The notes below the pieces were generated by a model. That model saw only the letters and a list, made by a program, of their open reading frames with translations. It was not told where the DNA came from and did not search any database. From assembly GCA_902791475.1 (NCBI GenBank), contig CADAWC010000039.1, positions 1-33,197 on the forward strand: a DNA stretch of 33,197 nt, written 5' to 3'. The stretch comes from Fibrobacter succinogenes. Its GTDB lineage: Bacteria; Fibrobacterota; Fibrobacteria; Fibrobacterales; Fibrobacteraceae. The position numbers were made by a program, and so were the translations under genes. How positions within the stretch are numbered: position 1 is the first letter of the stretch; every line of letters starts with the position of its first letter. Of the stretch, positions 15,411 to 23,800 are shown piece after piece.

Positions 15411-16534
15411 TACTTGTAGCCTTCAAAAAGTTTTAGCGAGAGGTTCTGGAGGCAGGTCACTGCCGCCATTCGCCTGGAGGCGATTCTCGACATAGTTTCT
15501 TGCACGCTCACGAGGGCAGCTTCAAGGGCAGATGCCCCCACTTGCGGATAGCGTTCGAGATTCACGCTGCCCGTCGCTTCCGGGATGCGGAGCGGAGCGC
15601 CCGATTCACGGCGTAACAAGTCCGTGATCAAGAACGAGAGCACTTCGAGGAATCGGTTCACGACGGCCGGATCTTCAAGTCCGGAATCTTCAAGCTTAAA
15701 GAACAGGTCCGTGTAATCCAGCGAAAGAGACTTCTCGATAAAATCGACCGCAAGCGGGCACCAGTTCTTGGCATGTTCGGCGTAGTAAAGCGCCATGCCA
15801 GGGGAACCCACAGCAAGCCCAATCACATCGTCGGAGAGCGTCGATTCGTCAAATTCTTCGCCGCCCACGCGGATGGCCTCCTGACGCACTTCCTCATCCG
15901 TGAGGGGTGGCAGGTGGAGCGCCAAGCAGCGCGAACGGATCGTCTGCAAGAGCTTTTCGCGAGACGAAGTCGTCAAAATGAAGTACGTGTTCGGCGGGAC
16001 TTCTTCGAGAGTCTTGAGGAACGCATTTGCCGCAGAATCGTTCATGCGGTCGGCCTCGGCGATAATCACCACGCGCACGCGGTCGCCCTTCATCGCAAAG
16101 GAGGCGGTCATCGTACGGATGAGTTCCACCGAAATCACGGCGCCCGCGCTGAAAATATCCACGCGGTACGGGTTCTTCGTGATTTCTTCGATATAGGCCT
16201 GCTTAAAATCCTGGATGGTCTTTGCAGAACTCCCGGCAGAGACATCGGCCGCATTGCGGGCGCTCGCCTCTTTCGCTTCCATCGGCACGACCCAGTTGTC
16301 GGTCACGCCGGTATCAGCCGCCATTTTGCAGCCGAAGCAATTACCGCACGGGCGAACGCTCGGGTTTGTACACTGGAGCGCCTGGGCAATTTCCATCGCA
16401 AGCGCTTTTTTGCCAATGCCCACAGGACCGTCGATAAGAATCGACTGCGGGAAGCGGTTCTCACGCAACGCCGCCATAAGACGAATGCGGATTCGTTCCT
16501 GGGATGCGGGGCCATTTAAGCGATATTCTATCAT
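15410..16534 (-). CDS. holB: DNA polymerase III subunit delta', clamp loader
   Basis: Part of the clamp loader that places the sliding clamp on DNA. AAA+ domain with Walker A GPVGIGKK (about 36-43), a four-Cys zinc module (Cys55, and CGNCFGC at 64-70), a DRMNDSAANAFLKTLEEVPP sensor block and the SRC motif in IRSRCLAL. The C-terminal collar is helical. At about 374 residues it is close to delta' size and much shorter than DnaX gamma/tau, although these paralogues are hard to separate by eye. An ATG at 16549 would add five residues. I prefer 16534, which gives the tidy ATGA overlap with the envC stop. Confidence 0.88.
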   Translation of the reverse strand: MIEYRLNGPASQERIRIRLMAALRENRFPQSILIDGPVGIGKKALAMEIAQALQCTNPSVRPCGNCFGCKMAADTGVTDNWVVPMEAKEASARNAADVSAGSSAKTIQDFKQAYIEEITKNPYRVDIFSAGAVISVELIRTMTASFAMKGDRVRVVIIAEADRMNDSAANAFLKTLEEVPPNTYFILTTSSREKLLQTIRSRCLALHLPPLTDEEVRQEAIRVGGEEFDESTLSDDVIGLAVGSPGMALYYAEHAKNWCPLAVDFIEKSLSLDYTDLFFKLEDSGLEDPAVVNRFLEVLSFLITDLLRRESGAPLRIPEATGSVNLERYPQVGASALEAALVSVQETMSRIASRRMAAVTCLQNLSLKLFEGYK

Positions 16535-17844
16535 CTCTGTTTCAACCATTGCAACGGGTCCACGGTCTGTGTCCCTTCGCTGACTTGGAAATACAATTTA
16601 ATACCATTTAACGAAGCAATATCGCCCACTTCTCCAATTTCTTCGCATTTCTTGACACTTTTGCCCTCTTGGACGTGGATTGCCTTCATGTGACCGTACA
16701 CCGTGTACGTTCCGTCTTCGTGTTCAATGATCACGGAGGGGCCGCGGCCGTCAATTTCGGCGACCATGGCGACGGTCCCTGCAGCGGCGGCTCGGATGCG
16801 GCCACCGCGCTTTCCGCGGATTTCCACACCGAGGTTACGCGTCATGATGTGGAGCACCGGGTGTTCCTGCAGGCCGTATTCGCTAATAATCGGGCCGTCG
16901 AGCGGCATGCACTTGGGGCCTTTGAAATGCGGTACCGGAGTCTGCTTTTGGGCGACTTCGGACTCACGCTTCTTTTCGGCTTCGCGCTTCTTGTCGGCTG
17001 CCTGACGTTTTTTCTCGGCTTCGCGTTCCTTCTTCTTGAGAGCGGCGAGGCGGGCGGCCTCGGCGCGCTTTGCTTCTTCGATTTCTCGCTTGCGGCGCTG
17101 CTCAAGTTTCTTGAGGAGCGCAAGCATGGTCTTCTGGTTACGTTCGAATTCCTTGAGCGCCATGCGCTGCACAGCCTTGTCGTGCTTGAGGGAATTGAGC
17201 ATTCTCGCCTGACCGTTCATCTGCGCTACAAGACCGCGCTCTTCGACCGCCTTGCGGGAGCGGAGTCTCGAAAGCTCGGCCAAGTGTTTCTCTTGCGTCT
17301 GCTGTTTTTGCGTGCGTTCGGCAATGAGCTGGCGGAGCGTTTCCACGTCTTCGCGGTCGCGGTTCAACAAGTGGTGCACCCAGTAAACTTCGCGTTCCGG
17401 GTTCCCGTTCTTGGTCAAAAGTTCAAAGAGGATTTCGGCATCGTTACTGCGGCCGTGTACATACAAATTACGGACACGTTTTCTCATGGCACGCTTGCGG
17501 GCCTTGATTTTGGCGTCAAGCGAATCGATATCCATCACCAATTGCTTGACCGCCCCCTGCAACATATCCTCATTGCGGGTCAGTTCCGAAAGGTAAGACC
17601 TCGTGCGGTTCAGGTTCTGGTCCAAAAGCGAAATCGTATTCAAGACGCCTTTTTCTTCGGTTTCTAGGACGGCTAGTTCTTCGCGCTTTTTCGCCAAGTC
17701 AACCTCTAGCTTTTTGAGGGCGTTCTTTTGTTCATCAATCTGCGCGTCGGTCTTTTTCGGGGCCGCATAAGACGAAACGGCTGAACCCGCCACCACAGCA
17801 AAGATGAAAATCAAAAGCGGAATGAACCGGCAAACAAGACGCAT
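16531..17844 (-). CDS. envC: Murein hydrolase activator EnvC (degenerate M23/LytM)
   Basis: Periplasmic activator of septal amidases. Signal peptide (residues 1-27); long coiled coil (about 30-215 and a Lys/Glu/Arg-rich stretch up to about 300); C-terminal LytM domain from about 320. The catalytic residues of active M23 peptidases are missing: the first motif reads NLGVEI where H-x-G-x-D is expected, and the last reads KLYFQV where H-x-H is expected. That is the known EnvC condition (activates amidases, does not cut). The start shares one base with the ftsX stop (TAATG), which fits control by FtsEX. The stop overlaps holB. Confidence 0.9.
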   Translation of the reverse strand: MRLVCRFIPLLIFIFAVVAGSAVSSYAAPKKTDAQIDEQKNALKKLEVDLAKKREELAVLETEEKGVLNTISLLDQNLNRTRSYLSELTRNEDMLQGAVKQLVMDIDSLDAKIKARKRAMRKRVRNLYVHGRSNDAEILFELLTKNGNPEREVYWVHHLLNRDREDVETLRQLIAERTQKQQTQEKHLAELSRLRSRKAVEERGLVAQMNGQARMLNSLKHDKAVQRMALKEFERNQKTMLALLKKLEQRRKREIEEAKRAEAARLAALKKKEREAEKKRQAADKKREAEKKRESEVAQKQTPVPHFKGPKCMPLDGPIISEYGLQEHPVLHIMTRNLGVEIRGKRGGRIRAAAAGTVAMVAEIDGRGPSVIIEHEDGTYTVYGHMKAIHVQEGKSVKKCEEIGEVGDIASLNGIKLYFQVSEGTQTVDPLQWLKQR

Positions 17845-18731
17845 TATTCCTGCTCACCCTTCTTTTCGAACAAGAAACTGCGCACAGTACGGAAACTAAA
17901 GTAGCCTGCAAGCATCGTTTCCAAGAGCACCGTAAATAGCGCTACGATTCCAAAATAGGCAACGCCACTAGCCACAATCGGAAACATCTGCACGACCGAG
18001 CGGATGACAAGCCCAAGCAAGAGGATCGCAGCCCCGCTACCGATAAAGCCCTGCATTGCCCCTTCGAGCACAAACGGAAATTCAATAAACAAGTAACTGC
18101 CACCCGCGTACTTCATGTTCTCGACCAAAAGCTTGCGGGACAAAAGCGAAAGCCTCACCGAGTTGCAAATGATAAGCGAGAGCGTAATGAGCAAAAGAAT
18201 ACTCACACAAATCGGCCAGAAAATCATTTTGAACTTCCACGACGCAATTCGCGAAGCCCACTTCAACGGAGCCTGCACCTCTTCAAAATACGCTTCTTCG
18301 GCAATCGTGTTGCGCACTTCGGAAAGGTCTGCCGGGTTGCGCGCCTCTTCGCTCAAAGACACACGGAAGAATGCGGGAATCGGATTCCCTTCGACAAGTT
18401 CCAGCATGTCCGGCGAGAAATGGTTGCTAAAATCGGCGAGCGCCGAATCCGCACTCACAAACGTTACAGACTCCACATGGCGCGTATGTTCGAGCCGCGT
18501 CTGGATAACCGCAACGGAATCCTCGGGAACATCCTCTTTCAAAAACGCCTCAATCACGTACAGCGATTTTTCGACCGAGAGGAGCTTAAACGAAACGCCG
18601 AGCGCCGTAAAAGAGGCCGAGAGCAAAAGCGAGCACAGGAAAATCGTGAGCAAAGACGGAAGAATCACCGTGCGATGTTGCTTCCATCCTCTAAAAGATT
18701 CCGATATTAAGTAACCTAATTGTCCGAACAC
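17844..18731 (-). CDS. ftsX: Cell division protein FtsX
   Basis: Membrane partner of the ATPase FtsE; together they move EnvC to switch on septal amidases. It is 295 residues with four transmembrane segments (about 22-45, 172-195, 225-250, 260-285). The first is followed by a large periplasmic domain (about 50-165) that contains the typical VESVTFVSADSALADF. The FtsX C-terminal FtsX/MacB fold is clear. The start is GTG. TATATT lies six bases before it and there is no well-placed Shine-Dalgarno sequence. Unusually, ftsE is not upstream: a divergent gene is. Confidence 0.92.
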   Translation of the reverse strand: MFGQLGYLISESFRGWKQHRTVILPSLLTIFLCSLLLSASFTALGVSFKLLSVEKSLYVIEAFLKEDVPEDSVAVIQTRLEHTRHVESVTFVSADSALADFSNHFSPDMLELVEGNPIPAFFRVSLSEEARNPADLSEVRNTIAEEAYFEEVQAPLKWASRIASWKFKMIFWPICVSILLLITLSLIICNSVRLSLLSRKLLVENMKYAGGSYLFIEFPFVLEGAMQGFIGSGAAILLLGLVIRSVVQMFPIVASGVAYFGIVALFTVLLETMLAGYFSFRTVRSFLFEKKGEQE

Positions 18732-18739
18732 GCCTCGAA

Positions 18740-18745
18740 TATAAT
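18740..18745 (+). promoter_or_regulatory. Candidate -10 for the ybbR-tsaD operon
   Basis: A perfect TATAAT in the 45-base gap between divergent ftsX and the YbbR gene. The -35 is weak. The overlapping minus-strand TATATT may serve ftsX. Confidence 0.4.
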
Positions 18746-18776
18746 TAAATTTATAGAGGTTCTTTAAGGGGCTTTT

Positions 18777-19757
18777 ATGGGAAACATCATATTAAAGATT
18801 ACCGCCTTGGTATGCGCGATGGCCCTCTGGTTCTACGTCATCTCGCTAAAGGACTTCCAACTGACGATGGAAGTTCCGCTTACGTTCGTGAAGTTGCCCG
18901 AAGCGCTCGCGATTGCATCGAAGCCGCCTAGCACAGTTTCGGTGACAGTCGAAGGAAAGCCCCTGGACCTTATCCGCCTGCAGTCTCAAAAGCAGGCCGC
19001 GATGGTTGTCGACATGCATCTCGCCGAACTCGGCTCCAGGCGCATCCACCTCGATTCTAAAAACTTCGTTGCGCCAAACTTCGCATCGGTCCACTACGTT
19101 GAACCAGACAACCAGTACCTCTTTATCGATGTGGCGGTCGATACGCGCATTGAACGCAGCATTCCCATCAAGAGTAACGTAACGTTTGGGGCCGCCCCCG
19201 GCTACGTGCTCGTACAGCAGCCAAAGCTCCTCCAGGAAGACTTGAAAGTTTCCGGCGCCCGTAACGCCCTCACGCGCATCATCGACATCCCGACGGACTC
19301 CGTATTTTTCGACAGCATCAAGGCAAGCGAAACGTTCTCCGTAAAGCTCCAGACAGAACAGTTACCGCCCTTTGTAACGCCTAGCGATACCGTCGCGAAG
19401 ATTTTCGTCGATGTTCAGAAAATCAAGTCCAAGGAATTCAAGAACATCCCCATCCAGCTGATTGGTTTCTATGACCGCGCCTTGAACTCGCTCTCGCCGC
19501 AGCAGGCGACCGTCGAAATTACCGGCGGTGAAAAAGTCATCGAAGCCGTGAACGACAACGACATTGAACTTTTTATTGAATACAACCGCTTCGCTATAGA
19601 AGATGCGGACAGCCTCGCTCCCACAGTCAAGTTGAACGTGCCGCCCGATATCGACCGCAGCATGTCCATCAAGGCCATCCTTGTCAAACCGGACAAGATT
19701 AAGCTCATCAAGACAAAGACCGAGGATGATAATAAAGACGAGGAATACGGAATATGA
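18777..19757 (+). CDS. YbbR-domain protein (CdaR-like)
   Basis: A 326-residue membrane-anchored protein. An N-terminal helix (residues 5-24, ILKITALVCAMALWFYVI) is followed by three or so YbbR beta-domains facing the outside; typical phrases are PLTFVKLPEAL, VTVEGKP, IERSIPIKSNV, VSGARNAL. In Firmicutes the homologue CdaR controls the cyclic-di-AMP synthase CdaA, usually encoded next door. No cdaA is here, so the role is open. AAGGGGC four bases before the ATG is a good ribosome binding site. The stop overlaps tsaD by four bases (ATGA). Confidence 0.85.
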   Translation: MGNIILKITALVCAMALWFYVISLKDFQLTMEVPLTFVKLPEALAIASKPPSTVSVTVEGKPLDLIRLQSQKQAAMVVDMHLAELGSRRIHLDSKNFVAPNFASVHYVEPDNQYLFIDVAVDTRIERSIPIKSNVTFGAAPGYVLVQQPKLLQEDLKVSGARNALTRIIDIPTDSVFFDSIKASETFSVKLQTEQLPPFVTPSDTVAKIFVDVQKIKSKEFKNIPIQLIGFYDRALNSLSPQQATVEITGGEKVIEAVNDNDIELFIEYNRFAIEDADSLAPTVKLNVPPDIDRSMSIKAILVKPDKIKLIKTKTEDDNKDEEYGI

Positions 19758-20761
19758 TTTGGCTTGGAATTGAATCCAGCTGCGATGAAACCGCCTGCGC
19801 CGTTTTGCAGGACGAGCCCTTAAAAGTTCTTTCGAACCCGCTCTATAGCCAAATTGACGAACACGCCCTCTACGGTGGCGTTGTCCCTGAAATCGCCGCA
19901 CGTGCGCACTTGCAAAAGATAGCGCCCATCGCCGAAGCAGCCGTCAAGGAAGCAGGCATCGAGCTCAAGGACATTGACGCAATCGCCTACACCACTGGCC
20001 CGGGCCTCATGGGACCGCTTCTCGTCGGTGCAAGCTTTGCCAAAGGCCTCGCCCGCGATTTGAACATTCCGGCTTACGGCATGAACCATCTCGAAGGCCA
20101 CCTCGCCGCTGCCTGGCTCTCTAACCCGGACATCGAACCACCGTTCTTGACGCTTACCGTCTCAGGCGGACACACGGAACTTGTGATGGAAGAACCGGGA
20201 TTCAAGTACACAAGCATCGGTCGCACCCGCGATGACGCCGCCGGCGAAGCATTCGACAAGTGCGGTAAGCTCATTGGCCTCAAGTACCCCGCAGGCGCAA
20301 CCATCAGCCGCCTCGGTAAAGACCACAACCGCAAATTTGTGGAATTTCCGCGCGCGCTCCACACGCACGACAGCTGCGAATTCTCGTTCAGCGGCTTAAA
20401 GACCGCCGTGCTCCGTTACACCGAAACGCACGACCCAGAATTTATCCAGCAGAACCTCGGCGACATCTGCGCCTCGCTCGAAGACGCGATTGTCGATAGC
20501 CTTGTCACAAAGACCATCAACGCCCTCAAGAAGACGAAGATGAAGACGCTCGTGATGGGCGGTGGCGTGAGTGCAAACAGCTGGTTGCGCACACGCTTGC
20601 AGGACTACTGCGACAAGAAGGGCATCCGCTTCTGCGTGCCGGACCGCAGCCTGAGTACAGACAACGGAGCGATGATTGCCGCAGCCGCCATCCGCCGCAA
20701 GTTGCAGGGCAAGCTCGAGTCCATCGACGTCGTGAAACCGTGGATGCCGCTCGCTATTTAG
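19754..20761 (+). CDS. tsaD: tRNA N6-adenosine threonylcarbamoyltransferase TsaD
   Basis: Transfers the threonylcarbamoyl group to A37 of tRNAs that read ANN codons, together with TsaB and TsaE. The 335-residue length is normal. Landmarks: GIESSCDETACAV at the start, TTGPGLMGPLLVG, the metal-binding HLEGHLAA (His112, His116), TVSGGHTELV, and the C-terminal MGGGVSANSWLR and DNGAMIAAA. Its TAG stop is the first triplet of a dispersed hairpin repeat copy. Confidence 0.97.
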   Translation: MIWLGIESSCDETACAVLQDEPLKVLSNPLYSQIDEHALYGGVVPEIAARAHLQKIAPIAEAAVKEAGIELKDIDAIAYTTGPGLMGPLLVGASFAKGLARDLNIPAYGMNHLEGHLAAAWLSNPDIEPPFLTLTVSGGHTELVMEEPGFKYTSIGRTRDDAAGEAFDKCGKLIGLKYPAGATISRLGKDHNRKFVEFPRALHTHDSCEFSFSGLKTAVLRYTETHDPEFIQQNLGDICASLEDAIVDSLVTKTINALKKTKMKTLVMGGGVSANSWLRTRLQDYCDKKGIRFCVPDRSLSTDNGAMIAAAAIRRKLQGKLESIDVVKPWMPLAI

Positions 20762-20832
20762 ACGAGAGAACGCCCGCCACGGCGGGCTTCAAACGAGAGA
20801 GTAGAGACGAGAGTGCGCCTGCTTCGGCGGGC
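20759..20832 (+). repeat. Dispersed hairpin repeat, copy C
   Basis: TAGACGAGAGAACGCC starts at the tsaD stop codon (20759). A GCCCGCC-AC-GGCGGGC hairpin follows (20772-20787), then connector GTAGAGACGAGAG (20801-20813) and a GCCTGC-TTCG-GCGGGC hairpin (20817-20832). The next gene's ribosome binding site comes right after. Confidence 0.75.
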
Positions 20833-20851
20833 TAAAAAAGAAGGAGAGAAT

Positions 20852-23800
20852 ATGAAAAAAGGTTTATTGGCAACAGCCCTTATTTGGGTAGCAAACGCTG
20901 TTGCAGCACCGACCATTATGCCTGTCGCCCCGAAGTTGGTTGACGGCTGTTACCAAATCGGCACCGCCGAAGAACTTTACGGTTTTGCCGCCATCGCGAA
21001 TGGAACGAACGGCATGATTCGCAACAAAGCCGCCTGCGGCAAGCTCACCGCCAACATCGTTGTCAACAAGAACGTCCTTGCCAATGACACGCTCAACGGC
21101 GACGACTCTAACTTTGTTCCATGGACTCCGATTGAAGAATTCAGCGGAACAATCGACGGCCAATACCACACCATCTCCGGCCTTTACATGAGCAAAGACC
21201 ATGACGAAGCCGAATGGGTCGCCCCGATTCTTTCAGTGAGACCGGCGAAAAACAGCGATACAATCACCATCAAGAACATCGGTATTGAAGATTCATACAT
21301 TTATAACAACAGATATGCAGCTGGATTCATCGCCACTGTAGATTCCGGAACTGTCGCAATGACGAACGTCTATTACGCAAGCTTTATAAGGGGCAGATAC
21401 GACACTGCTGGCGGGCTTATCGGCGAAGTCAAAAAAGGATCTTTGTTCATCAAGAATACATACACATTTGTTCCAAGATCAATTGTCAGAGAAGCATGTC
21501 TGGTAGGCGATATGTTTTCCGGCACAAAGAGCGAGAGCATAAATTCTTACACCCCAAGTGAATTGAACCTCATGACGGGTATCAATGCATTGAGCATTCC
21601 CTACAGAGAATTTACCGACGGCTCGCTCGCGCTTAGGCTCCACAACTATGACGAAGGCAATGCATGGGGTCAAAATGTAGGCGTAGACAATCACCCGACT
21701 TTCAGCGGAAAGGTGACCAACTACGCAGGCAATCTCAAAGTTTCAAGCCTCACATTTAACACAGGGTTTGAGCACGAACCTTTTATCGAAGGATATGTCG
21801 AAGGCGAAATAACTCCACTCCCCATCCCGACAAAAGAAGGCTATGCCTTTATCGGCTGGTTCGAGGACAAAGAATTTACGGGCGACACCATATTAACAAT
21901 AAACCGCACTATGACGGGAGACAAAGAACTGTATGCAATGTGGGCAACGCTCCCCAAGCTTGTGAACGGCTGCTACGAAATAGGCACTGCTAGTGAGCTA
22001 TATGGATTTGCCGCCATCGTCAACGGCACCAACGGGACAAAGCGAGAGAGTTGCGCTTGCGGAAAACTCACGACAAACATTTCGGTAAGCGAAAAATTCG
22101 TCGAATTTAGCACGTACAAGCGCTGGTTTCCGATGATGGAATTTTGCGGAACGTTCGATGGCAACGGCAAGACTATTTCTGGACTGACATACTTAACGAA
22201 TGGTTCCATCGGAAATATCGGATTTTTCGGAACAACAAAATCCAAATACATTTCTTATAACGAACAATATCGAGCAGTCATCAAAGATCTTGAAATTGCC
22301 GATGCCTACTTCCAAGCAGACACTTGTATCGGAACGCTAATCGGGAATGGCCGCGATGTCGATATCATCAACGTTCACACCACCGGTTCCGTCCACGGAA
22401 GATACGCTATCGGAGGCATAGCAGGACAACTTTCCAATTCAAACATCACCCATACCATCAACGAAGCCGGAGGCGATGCACGAGCTGCAGGTGGTGCTTT
22501 CATCGGCGTGTCCCATGGAACAATCCGAATTACAAATTCATACAACAAAGGACATGTTACTCCGAACAACGACGGCTGTTGTTCATCATCTAACAAGCCT
22601 GCCGTTCAAGTAGTCGGTTACAATTATGGAACAACCATATTCGAAAACTCCTACCACATGCCGACAAAATACTGGGACAACGACAGAGCTACGCTAGATG
22701 GCGTTACTGCAATCAACAGTTTTTACGATGGCTCCTATGTAGGCAAAAACGGCACTCACGTTACAACGCACGAATTCAACGATGGCACAGTAGCCAAGCT
22801 TTTGCGCGAATACAAAACCGATAACGTAGATGGTTCAATCTGGGGACAAAATGTTGGCGTTGACGAATCACCTGTTTTTGTAGACAAACTTGTATTCTCT
22901 TCGACAATCACACCCAAGGCACCCAAGCAGACAAATGGTTGTTACCAAATCGGCACAATCGAAGAGCTTTTTGGATTTGCAAATATCGTCAATGCAGCCT
23001 TGTACAACATCACGCCATTCTGCGCCGAGCTCACCAGCGATATCGTTTTGAACAAAGACGTTCGAGCCAATGAAAAGGGTGCAATTCAATGGATTCCCAT
23101 TAAGGATTTCGACGGCACATTCGATGGTCAAGGGCATACCATTTCGGGAATTTACTTTAAAGATACGACGGTAACAAATGCGGGCTTGTTCGCATCAATT
23201 ATCAATCGTGACCCTCTCAGTCCGACAACAATCAAGAACTTGAACACCACCGATTCCTTCATTCACGGCGGTTTAAATACAGGTGCATTGGTAGGCGAAA
23301 TCGACTCGCTCAGCCAAAAGGTTTCCATCGAAAATTGTCAAGTAGAGGCGACTGTCGGCAACAGCTACATCAATAACGCCAAGCCATACATTGGCGGACT
23401 TGTCGGAAACCAACACGGCGGAGAACTTACAATTACACAGTCTTCTAGCGTAGGCGACTTTTTTGGCTACGGAAGTACAGGCGGGCTTATCGGTATTGTC
23501 ACAGGGAAATCGAACATCATCAACTCATATAATGTCGCTACCATTTCCAATGCCTTTAATTTCTACAATCTTGTCGGTTCTATATCTGGCTCATATTATT
23601 CAGGAACCACACTTTTTTCTCCGCAAGTCAACGTAGAAAACTCCTATGCCTTAGTAATATCCTCCAAGAACAAAGAGTTAACTTATGTTCACCTCATGAG
23701 GGGGAACGCCACATTTAAAAATGTATTCTATTACCTATATTCTGGTTCCGCAGAAACTAACGGTCAAGCGCTCTTCAAAACAAGTGAAGAACAAATTAAA

